Source: Chara braunii (taxonomy: Eukaryota > Streptophyta > Charophyceae > Charales > Characeae). Taken from it: a stretch of 35,969 nucleotides of DNA. Location: the NCBI GenBank assembly GCA_003427395.1, contig BFEA01000434.1:1337899-1373867 (forward strand). The letters are read 5' to 3'. Positions 7,891 through 17,645 of this stretch are shown piece after piece; the stretch's first letter is position 1, and each line of letters starts with the position of its first letter. Position numbers and translations under genes: made by a program. The notes beneath the pieces were generated by a model. That model did no database searches. It was not told where the DNA came from and was given only the letters and a program-made list of their open reading frames with translations.

Positions 7891-9174
7891 ATGAGAGAAT
7901 GGAAGCTTGGTAGACCAAAGGACGTGTGGACTTGCTTCTTTGCGAAATCCTTCCTTCGGAAAAAGCTCTCGTCAGAATTTTGGGATGCAGTAACGAGAGC
8001 CTGGGTTAAGCACCCTCATGAGGAGAGAGCCCCGCCAACTACAAGGGAGGAAGTGTTGGGGCAATGCATGTCAGAAAATGCACAGGTTATCAGGCCTGAT
8101 GGCAACACTTTTTCAGCAGGATCAGAAGCGTCGGCGTTTGGTAGGGCTTGGATCAGAAGAGGAGTGGCCAAGGTGACAGATTTGTGGTCCAAACCAAGGG
8201 CATCCGGGAAAACTTTCGAGGAAGTCCGCCCGCTGCTCCAGGGCCTCTGGCACACAAAAGAGCACTGGAGAGAACTGCTACAGGCTCTCCCAGACCATTG
8301 GAAGGCTATATTGGGACCAGAGGGCTTAGATCCGATTGAGACCTGGTATGCTGCAGATGGACTAGAAGGAGACAGAGTGATTTGGAGAGTCCATAATCGT
8401 ATTCCCAGTGCCTTCAGGGAGGTACAATGCTGGAGACCAGTTCAACACTCTAACCAGCTGATACTGGTAGGGGAGGAGACAGTCAGACAATGGAGTAACG
8501 CCCCCCAGGCAAGAGTTATCCAGAGGTTTAGTCGAAGGGGGAGACTGTTGTCCACAGAGTGGGTAGGCTCGGTCCCACTCCGGCAGCTGGGAATTGACCC
8601 AGTGGCCTGGAGTTGGAGTAGGGAAGGTCAGGCTATGGCCAACCCACAGGGTATGGATCTATCCAACTACTCGGTCCAACAGTCATACAGGTTGGCCGGA
8701 CTTCGGCTCAGGAGTCATGCCACAATGGCAGTGTCGAGATGGAGTGCAGTGCTGCTAGAGGACATGCATGATTCAGAGAGCAAGATTCTTAAGTTGTGGA
8801 ACACCTTGCTGGATCTCCCGGACCTTGGACAAGCCAACCTGCTTTGGATGCTATCTCTGTTGGTTACACCCTCAGCAGTCTGGCTGTGCAGCAGAGGTAT
8901 GGAGGTACGAATGAGCTGCCCATGATGCTCCTGGCCTTTCGAATCCACTAAGCACCTTTGGTGGGACTGCCCAGCATCCAAGAGAGTGTGGAAGTGGTGG
9001 GAGGACCATTGGATCCGGTGTGACGCCCAACCTCACGCCCAACGCGACTTCCTATTTCAGAGTGTTAGGGGGCCCGAAAATGCGAAAAAGGGGTGTGCCA
9101 AGGATTTTAGGAAAGTGGGGGTGGAGTCTCAGGTTGGAACTGAGATCTCCAGTGGCCAGCTGAGGGGTAGTTGA
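7864..9174 (+). pseudogene. LINE ORF2 C-terminal region with zf-RVT-like motif
   Basis: A long open stretch (to the TGA at 8923-8925) continues in the same frame to 9174. The frame is offset from the upstream RT by a frameshift near 7880. The sequence is Trp- and Arg-rich, as usual for LINE C-terminal regions. The zinc-binding motif of plant LINEs is visible as C-P-stop-C, then FESTKHLWWDCP (about 8915-8975). The stop sits between the two first cysteines, where a single G-to-A change of a Trp codon would produce it. At 353 codons the first part is the longest undamaged piece of this LINE. Its precise function (nucleic-acid binding) is known only by family analogy. Confidence 0.8.
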
Positions 9175-9745
9175 GCAAGCGGGTAATCTCGAGTTGAATT
9201 GGACTCCGGGAGACCGGGCTACCTTTCGTATGAGTGTCGTCGCCGCAGTCCGTCCCGTATCCAATGGACCATCGGGACGCTGTGGGTGTCCCGCTGTGTG
9301 ATCAGCCGCTGGCGCCGCTCGTGGCAGGCCTCCGAGTCGGACGAAGCGGGCCTCAGGCGCAGGCTGTGTGCTCGCTGTTCGGCTTCAGTCCGGGTTCATC
9401 GAACGAACCCCGCGGCTCGACACTCGCTGTCCTGTTGGCACTCAGAGCACGGGGTTCGCGACCAGTAGGAGGCGAGTGTGTGCCACGGGACAGCCATCAG
9501 GCAGTGAAAAGGCAACACGAGGCGGTAGGGGGCGAAGTCTGTCTCAATGATGGCGACACCAGGTTCGACGATGATGTGATTTACGTGTGAGCTGGGAAAC
9601 TGGGAGGGAAAGGGGATCGCACTTAGGGCCCGTTCAATGTCCCATTCACAGACACGTTCGTTCCCTATCCGAAAGGGGAATTTAGGAGGGTTGGGGCGGG
9701 GTTGTGTGAGAAGACAGGCGTTTTTCCACTCCTAAACCAGCGCGG
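9175..9745. other. unassigned stretch between LINE and first 980-bp repeat
   Basis: Two overlapping plus-strand frames (9199-9468 and 9234-9590) are open, but neither resembles a family I know and their composition follows local GC richness. They may be the eroded LINE 3' end. The last 60 bases include a G-rich tract (about 9663-9710) before the repeat boundary. Confidence 0.35.
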
Positions 9746-10725
9746 TGTCGGAGGGCACGACGTCCCGGCCCTCCTTTGTGTACCAATTCCTCGCTCAGTG
9801 CTAGTCCCCTACCCCTTTAGGTCTGGTACATAGGTTATTCCCGACGCGGAACAGCCCCGGTGGCGCAGCGCTCAGCAAAAGGGGTGCACCACGGGACTTC
9901 CATTGGTCCACGCAGGCTCGGCGCCCTGCTGTACAGCAGAGCACAACCGGCCTGTGGCCGTGGTAGCCGCCGGGTTCGCCCTGGGACGCGGAGGTGAAAG
10001 GGATGGCTCGGTCTTTTCAACTGCGTGCCGAGCGCCCTCTACTAAGTTATGGGTAGGATGCATGAGACAGAAAGCCGTTGTCAGAAAAGAAAAGAGGAAA
10101 AGAAAATAAAACGCCAAAAATCTAAACCCGCTTTAGTATGGGAAAAATCCAGTGGCCTCGGGTCACTGCGATGCTATGATTTCCTTTCCAAAATTTTGAG
10201 TTGCCGTTTCCCACCTGATTGATCTGTCACTTCATAGGGAAGGCCGCCGATTCAGGTCTCGGACCNCAACTGTCGTCTCATGGTCTGGGTCTTATCGACC
10301 CCTCGTAAAATCGCCTACCGGACNTGTTTGTCCGAACCGTGCGGACCCCGGTGGCCAGGTTAAGAGGCAGATACAGTGAGAACTAAAAAGGAAAGAAAAT
10401 GGGAAAAGGANGAAAAGGAACCCCNGATCCGTGTGTGAGCGCGGGGCGCGGTTCAGGCAAGGCNGGTGCACGAAGAGATTNTGTGATGCCACCCTTTCCT
10501 TTCTTTTCCTTTTCCTGTGGTTATTATTGTTATTTTATTTTATTATTATCAATTAGTTCTCTAAATTTGATTTTCTACCTGTTGGCTTGTCCTTTTGCGG
10601 GAAGCCAACGGTTCGGATTTTGAACCATCTTTCTGTGGCCTGAGTAGGCCAATCCCACGTATACAGTCAGTGGGTGCGCTTCGAACAAACATCGCGCAGC
10701 AGGACCTCAAAAGGAGGGNGACCCG
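9746..10725 (+). repeat. 980-bp LTR-like direct repeat, copy 1
   Basis: The stretch begins TGTCGGAGGGCAC and is matched without net insertion or deletion by 27538-28517, with roughly 25 differences counted by eye (about 2-3%). Starting with TG, its length, its direct orientation and a polypurine tract before the other copy suggest a long terminal repeat. The shared end (GACCCG) does not close with CA, although a CA lies 8 bp further on. No convincing primer-binding site follows. It contains a perfect 14-bp palindrome, CTGCTGTACAGCAG (9926-9939). Four N bases (10266, 10324, 10411, 10425) fall at the same positions as in copy 2. Confidence 0.75.
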
Positions 10726-10764
10726 CGGCCGCATTGGTAGGAGGCTTATCACCCCCTTCATGGA

Positions 10765-10799
10765 CTGTCTCTTATACACTTCTAGATGTGTATAAGAGA
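10765..10799. other. Nextera transposase mosaic-end junction (library adaptor remnant)
   Basis: CTGTCTCTTATACAC at 10765-10779 is followed four bases later by AGATGTGTATAAGAGA (10784-10799). These are the two mirrored 19-bp mosaic ends that form the Nextera mate-pair circularisation junction, with one mismatch and the last three bases altered. This is synthetic sequence, not genome. Sequence on its two sides should not be assumed to be contiguous in the organism. Confidence 0.93.
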
Positions 10800-11284
10800 A
10801 TGGAGGGTCATAAGCCCCCTCCTTGCCATCGGACACGGGCACCCAACAGGGGTAGACCGAGGCTGTGTAAAAAAGGGGAAAAGCGATTGTCGATTTCCCG
10901 TTATGGGACCACAATGCCAAACCCAATGCCATATCGTTAGGATCTGGGACTGTCAAGAGCAAGGCTAGTCCATAATCGACCGATTGAGTTTAGACAAGTG
11001 CGTTATTCTCTGAAAATAATTCGTTTTTTTTATTAGTTATTTTTAAAGGCTGTAAAATTCTTGAAATCGGGTAAGGTATGAAGAGGACTAATCCGAGTCC
11101 TTCGCTCAGAACATAGAGAGGACAGTCCTATAAAGGGGAGAGGGAGTTGGGAAATCATCGGCGGCCAGTTGCCTGGTGGTACACGGCCTATACTGCTAGT
11201 TTTGATAGGGGGTGGTCTGCTATAGGAAGTCGACGGTCTAGTGTTGTGCTATCTATCAAGCGGGGCAGGCTATCCTGAGTAGCA

Positions 11285-11806
11285 ATGGGGCTACACGGCT
11301 ATAGGCCTGGCTGTTGGTGGCACACAGTGCGCAGGGTCCCAGTGTCGGGTGAAGGTCCTCAGATTACGATAGCCTTGAACTATGATGGGGGAGAGGTAGT
11401 CCGACTGAAGGTTTGCATAGAAGGGGGGAGAGAGGAGGAGATGCGAGGTGACCAGAGGCTACAGGCTGCCATTTTTGAAGCNCGCGACAGGGCGGAACGA
11501 AGGTGCAAACGAGATGGGGTGACCGTGGGCTTGAGGGTGANGATCATCTATCATGAGACCGAGTCATCAACTGGGANTGAGACAAGGGAGGAACAACATA
11601 ACGAGAGAGACTCNGGTGGGGAGANTGAAATGAGCGAGGCGGATCGAGAGACGGATCTCAGGTCCTGGAACAGACCCGAGGAGGTNCGAAAGCACCACCG
11701 AGCCGCGGAGCCAGTGGAAAAAGGACCTGAGGCCAGCTCTCGACAACTCACGCCCAGAGGCCGCGGAGCAAAAAAGAAGCAGAACAAGGGAAAAGGACGA
11801 GTGTGA
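11285..11806 (+). CDS. unrecognised ORF, 173 aa, charged
   Basis: It opens with ATG at 11285 and ends with TGA. Several codons contain N and cannot be read. The N-terminal half has an alternating hydrophobic pattern (ITIALNYDGGEVVRLKV) followed by a probable helix. The C-terminal half is rich in Glu, Arg and Lys and ends in a basic GRGAKKKQNKGKGR tail that could bind nucleic acid. I do not know the family. The strand-then-helix layout faintly resembles the module at 18065-18355, but by eye that is not enough for homology. It may be a leader ORF of the surrounding LTR element. Confidence 0.35.
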   Translation: MGLHGYRPGCWWHTVRRVPVSGEGPQITIALNYDGGEVVRLKVCIEGGREEEMRGDQRLQAAIFEXRDRAERRCKRDGVTVGLRVXIIYHETESSTGXETREEQHNERDXGGEXEMSEADRETDLRSWNRPEEXRKHHRAAEPVEKGPEASSRQLTPRGRGAKKKQNKGKGRV

Positions 11807-13448
11807 GGGAGCCGCAAAAGGAGGTCAACGAGAGGTGAAGCAACGCGGGTGACCAGAGCACGTTTTTTGGTGGATATGGTTGACGTCAACCACTGCCTCC
11901 TCTCGCACAAGTAGTCCAGTGTCAGTTGAGCCGCGACAAGTTTGAGTGTCATGCCAGAAGTGACCTGCAATCAGTAGTTCTCCTTGCTCCCTTTTCTTGT
12001 CACTCGGCGAGTGTTCAGTCACCATATCGTCTTTTTACGCTTGTTGTCAAAGCGGACTATTTTTAGGAGCGCTTTCTCTCTTTTCGGTGCAAGTGCACGA
12101 AGGAAGTGAGTGATTGGGACGCGAGCGGTACACAGTCTACTCGCGGCAACCCAGGGAGGCGAGAAGAAGGTTGGCTCACGTGAGAGACGGCGAGGTGGTA
12201 GACGTCGAGCAGGGAATAACGAACAAGGGNAAAAAGTATAGAGAAGACGATAGTTTTAGCCATTGTGACGGNCCGACGCCAAAGAAGAGGAGGTTGCTCT
12301 TGCGAGCCGAGAGCAGGCACGAGTGACCACCTGGTTTATTCGAAAGGCTCTGCTGCGTTCGCGCGGCAAATGTGTCGTGGTCTGTCCGTCCATGCAACCA
12401 TGCAGTGATCGAGAGAGACTTGAGTTGATCGTGGCCTGGCGAGATACAAGGTTGTCTTCGTGGGCGTTGCTGGTGATTCCTTGGCAAGGTGAATGTCGCG
12501 ATGAGCTTCGGGAGATTGGGGTGTGGAACAGTGGAACTATCAATCTAAGAGGGACGAGCAGTACTCGTGAGACGCGNGGCTGTCCTGAGATCGCACTGTG
12601 ACGGCTATCTCTAACGCTCAGCTTGAGAGGTAATAGCTTTGTCGTGTGGGTGGGCACTAGTAGTTCTCATTTCTGTAGCATCCTGTTGTTGCTAGTTGAC
12701 TTCCGGTAGAATTTGAGATCGAGTGTTCTTGCTACACCTCTGTCTTGTCTCGGGTAAGGTTCTCGTAGTGGGGTTTGATCATGCCGGGTTGAACCTGGGG
12801 TGAATGTGCAGTTATCCTTCGTAGCAACCTTGCTTTTAATGAGAACAGATCTTCATCGTCGGCGCGTAAAGATTACCTTGTGCCCCTTTATCGATCGTGG
12901 TCAGAGCGACTTTCTCGCACTGTTGGGAGAATCAGGGGTTGGTGCGATCGCTTGAGAGTTTCATGCAAGAAACAACGGGGTTAGAGCGCGATCACGGGTA
13001 TACAATGTGTGTGGATTGCAGATAACTAAACAACTTCCTTGCACGCATGCTAGCAGTCTTAATCTAAAAAGGGGTGGGGAGCTTGGCTATGGCTCTGCTA
13101 TAGGCAACTGTACGCCCTTTTAGCGAACTNTGCTTGGTTGAGCTTGATCTATTCCTTCTCAGCCACGTCATTTAGACATCGTGAACAACCTGGATTTTGA
13201 CTCTTCTTACCCCCTGGCGTNNCTGTACGAGAGCTTCAATGTATGGGTTTATAATTGTGCATCCGATCTAAATGGTTGCCACCGACCATGAGAAGTTGTT
13301 TTGCAGTTAGCAATTAATTGAGTGTGAAACGTGCAAGTTAGTGTGTACTCGCGTGAACGGGATGACCGCTTGATTGCGACATGTGAATGATTGCGCTACT
13401 GCGACATNTGGATGACTGCGCTATTGAGANGTGTGAAGGAATGCGTGA

Positions 13449-13579
13449 CTGNATTGTGTGACAGTGCCATGTGACTGCATTGTGTGACAGTGCCATGTGA
13501 CTGCATTGTGTGACGGTGCCATGTGACTGCATTGTGCGACAAGTGCCATGTGACGGCATTGTGTGACAGTGCTGTATGA
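13449..13579. repeat. 26-bp minisatellite
   Basis: Five tandem units start at 13449, 13475, 13501, 13527 (27 bp) and 13554. The unit begins CTGCATTGTGTGACAGTG and ends CCATGTGA. Diverged units extend on both sides, roughly 13370-13630. There are no unique spacers. Confidence 0.92.
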
Positions 13580-14973
13580 CTACGTTACGTGATTGCANTG
13601 TGCGATTGTTTTGAGTGACAGCACCTTGCAATTGCTTATCGCAACTGCCTAAGGGCGTGAGTGGGATGGAGTGCATACTCTCGCCTGATTGAATAATTGC
13701 CTATAGTAGTAAGAGCTCGATNGTACCTTGTGGTAAATCTGATGCATGTATGAGTAGGCCAGCGAACGCATGTACGAGCAAGACCAAGCGCCCCATAAGA
13801 TTGATGACCTCCGGCAGGCGTCTGATCAAATATGCAGGCCTTCTTTAAGGCCTACCTAGTGGGTTTGAGTATCAGAGGGGAGTAAAGAAAAAAATGTCCT
13901 CCATTGGTCATGTCCCATACCTTGACCTCTGAGTGGATGGGGAAAAGAAAGTCGGTACGGAGGAAAATCACCTACATCCTCGTTAAATTCCTACTCGAAG
14001 GCAACTGAGTGCCTATTTTGCCTTTACCCTCTTTCTCTTATTTCGCAGAAGCCTCGTGCCTCAATTGACCCGTATGCAATTGGTGATAGTTTGAATATTG
14101 AGGGCAGTTTCCTCAGAGCCTTTCCCTTTAATTCGTTTTTCTTTACTTGCTTACTATATCGGGGTATGGGCTGGCCAAGTGTCCGGGAGACAGAACTGTA
14201 GGTAAAACAAATAGAAAAGGAAACCGAGTTCTGAACCCAGACGGTATCATATTCTTATAAGAGGCCGTGCTGGGGTAGTCGAACGGGCGGTGCTTAATCC
14301 TGATTGGGCTGATGGTGACAGGTGAATGAACTGCGTGGAAAGATCCATCAAACCACGCTCAGATTTGTTTTGAGCTCAGAGCCCCTGCCCTCAGGCTCAC
14401 GTGAGTCTTACCTAAGTGCTGGTATCTATAGATCTCGAGCGCGGAACAGCAGTCTGAGTTAATGAAAGGCACGTGTATACCGGTCTGATAATGAGAGTCT
14501 TCAGATTCTAGTACTAATCAATGAGTATGTGCCCCCTTTGAATGGGTTATTAACCATACCCCCTATTGCTAAGCAATCGGAAAACTTTTCCTGAAAAACT
14601 GAGGCGAGTAATGAACTGAAGAGGGAGTGAGCAACTGCCAATATCTGGATGAGAAAATGAAAGGATTCTCGCACTCGAGTGTCTGATGATGTCGACAGTC
14701 ANGGTTNCTGTGTTAGNGTNAGGGACACTTGGACTTACACCATCCAGTATGAGATAGGGGAACACACATGAGTGTCGTGCACAAGGAGACTCGTGTTTCA
14801 TATAGAAACTGAAAGTGCCCCNCACACGCCTAGCTTGTTTCATCATCACCCGTAGCCCGNTACTCTCGNAGTACANCCCAAGTTAGGTAATANCGTTCAA
14901 NGTGAGGGGTCCACGNAACTCATCTGNGGTTCACTTTTGTTGTTGNCTNAACTCNGAAGAACTTGAGTGAATT

Positions 14974-15693
14974 ATGAAAGAAGACGATGTCATTGTGTTG
15001 AAGTCCCGTTTGAACAGAGACAAGAAGGAAGGATGGGAGGAAGAGGCTTGCACAGATATGGAATCATACAGACAAACTCAGAGGAGACACGCTGTTGGGA
15101 TGGCTAAGGGGAAGAAGTACATCGAGTACGTGCTCTGCTTTTATGGTCACGACGGTAAAATGCACAGCACTTGCTCGTCTCTGCAAACCGTTGAACAAGC
15201 CAGGTTATTTTTGGGGAAGACAACAATCGGTGGCCAGTTTGTACTCGCAAAAGTACTCATGAGAACAGTTCTCTCTACTCCGGTCAGTGAATCAGTGCTG
15301 GCCAGTCTCAACCGGATTTCATGCAAAGAGGCATTTCCTTATCATTATGTCAGTGTCATTGGTTTAAGACAGGGAGATCTGTCAATCTTCATTGTCCAGA
15401 CCAGTTTTGCTGATGGCACTATCCACGATCTGAGGCCTTACCTGAAGAAGGGCAAGGAGACTCATGAGCTGTTTGATCCCGTCTGGATCTCAGCTACTGA
15501 ATACCTTGAGCAGAGAGAGAGGGAGCTCGATAAGAGTGGCACTACGCTGACCCGCAGCTTTGGGCCTATGCTCTATACTGACTATTATAGGCCTCCAGAC
15601 CCTTCTCTTCTCACAGACGACACAAGTTGGCTAGATGTGATCAGTTTGGCAAAGAGATACATCCCTCCGGCAGTGATGGACGTCGAGGCATGA
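14974..15693 (+). CDS. 239-aa ORF of unknown function that ends inside the 763-bp repeat
   Basis: ATG at 14974, TGA at 15691-15693, no internal stop, making it the best-preserved frame of its group. The N-terminal 50 residues are charged. Residues about 106-231 form a module (A1) with FPYHY, HDLRPYL (151-157) and DDTSWLDVI (215-223). Diverged copies of it occur downstream at 16736-17149, 17133-17631 and 17646-18062. The last 19 codons lie inside the repeat starting at 15636. In the inverted copy near 35.65 kb the same C-terminal frame is kept (VIGLAKRYI...NVEA, stop). I do not recognise the family. It is probably an accessory protein of the gypsy element. Confidence 0.6.
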   Translation: MKEDDVIVLKSRLNRDKKEGWEEEACTDMESYRQTQRRHAVGMAKGKKYIEYVLCFYGHDGKMHSTCSSLQTVEQARLFLGKTTIGGQFVLAKVLMRTVLSTPVSESVLASLNRISCKEAFPYHYVSVIGLRQGDLSIFIVQTSFADGTIHDLRPYLKKGKETHELFDPVWISATEYLEQRERELDKSGTTLTRSFGPMLYTDYYRPPDPSLLTDDTSWLDVISLAKRYIPPAVMDVEA

Positions 15694-16398
15694 TTGAGCC
15701 CACCGAGTATCCCTACCTCAGACGAGGAGTCTTTTCGGTGGACGGACTGCCTACTTTATGGGAGGAGTTTTGCTCCATGGTTAACCACTGTGTCATGTGC
15801 CTTGGATGGTCATGCTCAGAGCTTGCTGGCTACAGGTGGCATTTTGTCACGAAGCCTCAGTCTCAGATTGTACGTGGGCGTGGGTCACGACACCAGAGAA
15901 GATCAATGAAAAGAGATTGAAAAAGACTGACCTGAGGGATGAGTGAGGACTCTTGAGAGGTGCTGACCATGCCTGTTTACATATACTTTATGAGATTATT
16001 ATGAGTTCTCATTCTTCCCTTATTCAATTGCCCATGTCTTTGCTCGAGTCAGTCAGTCTTATTTTCTGCATTATTCTTGCTTGATGATTGCCTTCGTGAG
16101 TGTTTTGTCACAGTTCTCAAAATCGGATTGACATAATTGATTCATGCATAGCACCCCATAATTTTATGATTATTACTTGCATAATTCTCTGTTGTTCCGA
16201 ATCAAAATAAAAGATTCCTAAGACCGGGGACCGGCGAAGACCGCAATTGAAGGGTCTGACTCGAAGCCGGACGCACACAACAGGAAGGGATTTGCATTAT
16301 TTAATTTATTTATTTATTGCAATCACATTCAAAATCCTGCATGACAGCCTGTTGGCTTTCCGGTCGCCCGAAGAGGCCCGACTGGAAAAAGTGCGACA
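15636..16398 (+). repeat. 763-bp LTR-like repeat, plus-strand copy
   Basis: The segment is matched by the reverse complement of 34942-35705 (764 bp) with only a few percent divergence. Its right end, GTGCGACA, ends in CA, and similarity to the other copy stops exactly there. Four bases later a primer-binding site begins. That is how the 5' LTR of a retrotransposon should look. The left end is less certain: similarity fades around TGTGATCAG at 15636, inside the 239-aa ORF. No second copy in the same orientation exists downstream of pol, so the partner LTR of this element is missing from the window. Confidence 0.72.
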
Positions 16399-16402
16399 AA
16401 AA

Positions 16403-16420
16403 TGGTGCCGTTGCCGGGGA
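16403..16420 (+). promoter_or_regulatory. primer-binding site, tRNA-Asp type
   Basis: TGGTGCCGTTGCCGGGGA differs by one base from the sequence complementary to the 3' end of plant tRNA-Asp, used as minus-strand primer site by Athila-type and related Ty3/gypsy elements. It lies 4 bp after the CA end of the LTR-like repeat, the canonical place. Confidence 0.85.
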
Positions 16421-16735
16421 CATGAAAAGATTTTCATGTCCGGAACGAACCTGGGTCATCATCATCTTTGAGCTTTGATTAGGATGTGAGAACTGTTGAC
16501 ATTTCTGTGAGCTTCATGTTAATTTTATTATTCTCATTTAAGTCCCGATTTTCTTGAGAATCACGACTGGTAACTGTGATTTTAACTCTTCCTTGTGTGA
16601 GGTACCACACTGGATCGGGAAAAGGAGATTGATATTATTGACTGGAGAGAATCGAGCTTGACACCAGGTATGCCCAACTGTCGTCCACCACATTAAAAGG
16701 AATTGAAAAGAAGAGAGTGAGACGGATGGAGACAA

Positions 16736-17149
16736 ATGCTGGTCGACGGTGTCCTGAGAGAATTGTCTAAATTTGCAACAAGAGGGATATTTCCTTACAG
16801 GTATGAGGCTTGTTGGAGCTATCACTCTTGTGGCTCAACCATCTGGGTAGAGCTAACTCACTTCCTGGAGGGAGATATCTATGATATCCGCCCCTATCTC
16901 AAGGAAGGAGGCAGCAATGATGGTGAAGATTTTAATTGGTTATGGGAGATTGTGATCCTATTTATCTATGATGAAAAGACAGACTTGATCAAGCAAAAGT
17001 GGAAGGTGGAATGGGGTATAATGTCAGTAACATACAAGAATGTTACAATTTCTCCTATACCTGACAGCTATTGTGATGGGACTAACTGGCTTCCAATAAT
17101 CAACATGGTATTGACAAGGGAGAAAAGAAACGGTGGTCATGAGAGCTGA
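16736..17149 (+). CDS. leader ORF with unknown module A, copy A2
   Basis: ATG at 16736, 137 aa. It aligns by eye with the C-terminal half of the 239-aa ORF: FPYRY against FPYHY, GDIYDIRPYLKEG (47-58) against GTIHDLRPYLKKG, and DGTNWLPII (114-122) against DDTSWLDVI. Spacing between the two blocks is similar in both copies. It sits between the primer-binding site and gag, where normal Ty3/gypsy elements have only untranslated leader. The next copy overlaps its end by 17 bp in another frame. No known domain is recognised; the pattern suggests a small alpha/beta fold. Confidence 0.55.
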   Translation: MLVDGVLRELSKFATRGIFPYRYEACWSYHSCGSTIWVELTHFLEGDIYDIRPYLKEGGSNDGEDFNWLWEIVILFIYDEKTDLIKQKWKVEWGIMSVTYKNVTISPIPDSYCDGTNWLPIINMVLTREKRNGGHES

Positions 17150-17631
17150 AGAGATTTCAGCAGAAGTAATGAGACAAAGAAGGTCAAATTTTGGCAGAGG
17201 TTTGGGTCCAAGTCAAGAGAGGGTTGAATCTCTCCTAAGGTCGCTGAATACTCTAAGCAAGAGAGAGACATTTCTATATGAAGTTGTCAGGTATGAGATG
17301 GTCGAGAGCGGATGGGAACAGAAACGATTATATGTACTGATATTCTATTTCACAGATCTGGATGTGTATGATGTGAGAGTCTATGTTCTAGAAGAAAGAA
17401 GTGCTGAAGCGGTGTATGAGAGATGCTGGGGATTTGCTGAAGAGGTAGTACTGAGAGAGAAAAAGGTTTGAGAGAGAGAACCAATGTTTCACGGGGTCGA
17501 CTCGATTTACTGTCTTTGATGGATTCTCAGTCCCTCCCTTACCTGATATCAATCTATCTAAAAACAATTGGTATGTCATGAGAAAGTTTGCATGGAAAGT
17601 GAAGAGAGCCCAAGAAGAATACTCTAAGTAG
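17133..17631 (+). pseudogene. leader ORF with unknown module A, copy A3, frameshifted
   Basis: The first part (to 17471) has ETFLYEVVRYE and DLDVYDVRVYV (76-86), matching the IRPYL block of the other copies. The second block is in another frame (about 17503-17631): FSVPPLPD, then LSKNNWYVMRKFAWKV, matching the WLPII block. A frameshift between about 17400 and 17500 therefore splits the module. A usable start is the ATG at 17139. Function is unknown. Confidence 0.5.
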
Positions 17632-17645
17632 TCAGGATAACTACT

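Larger units (their letters stand above)
1142..9174 (+). mobile_element. degenerate plant-type non-LTR retrotransposon (LINE), interrupted by two DNA transposons
   Basis: In order on the plus strand: an ORF1 with a nucleocapsid-like block and zinc-knuckle remnant (1142-2151), an apurinic-type endonuclease (about 3717-4536), a reverse transcriptase (about 6335-7890) and a C-terminal region with the zf-RVT-type His/Cys motif (7864-9174). This is the gene order of plant L1-like elements. Every coding block carries stops and frameshifts, so the copy is dead. Element A splits the ORF1-ORF2 interval and element B splits ORF2 between endonuclease and RT. No poly-A tail or target duplication for the LINE itself is visible, so both outer limits are uncertain. 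Confidence 0.88.
10800..14973. other. N-rich noncoding leader region
   Basis: Apart from the ORF at 11285-11806 and the minisatellite near 13.4-13.6 kb, I recognise nothing. The stretch is dotted with single N bases, densest at 14700-14955, where it ends abruptly just before the ATG at 14974. It has low apparent coding content with no motif of gag or pol. It may be the untranslated leader of a large LTR element beginning at 9746, or scaffold sequence joined artificially at the adaptor remnant. Confidence 0.4.

Noticed and set aside
9834-10117. Paired open frames inside the 980-bp repeats (repeated at 27626-27909)
   Set aside because: Open on both strands because of composition; similarity between the two sites is simply that of the repeat, with no coding-type substitution pattern visible.
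10724-10733. GCGGCCGC (NotI site) as vector or linker contamination
   Set aside because: The octamer alone is expected in GC-rich sequence, and no vector sequence adjoins it.
13449-13579. CRISPR-like array
   Set aside because: Units are contiguous with no unique spacers, and the context is eukaryotic retroelement DNA; it is a minisatellite.
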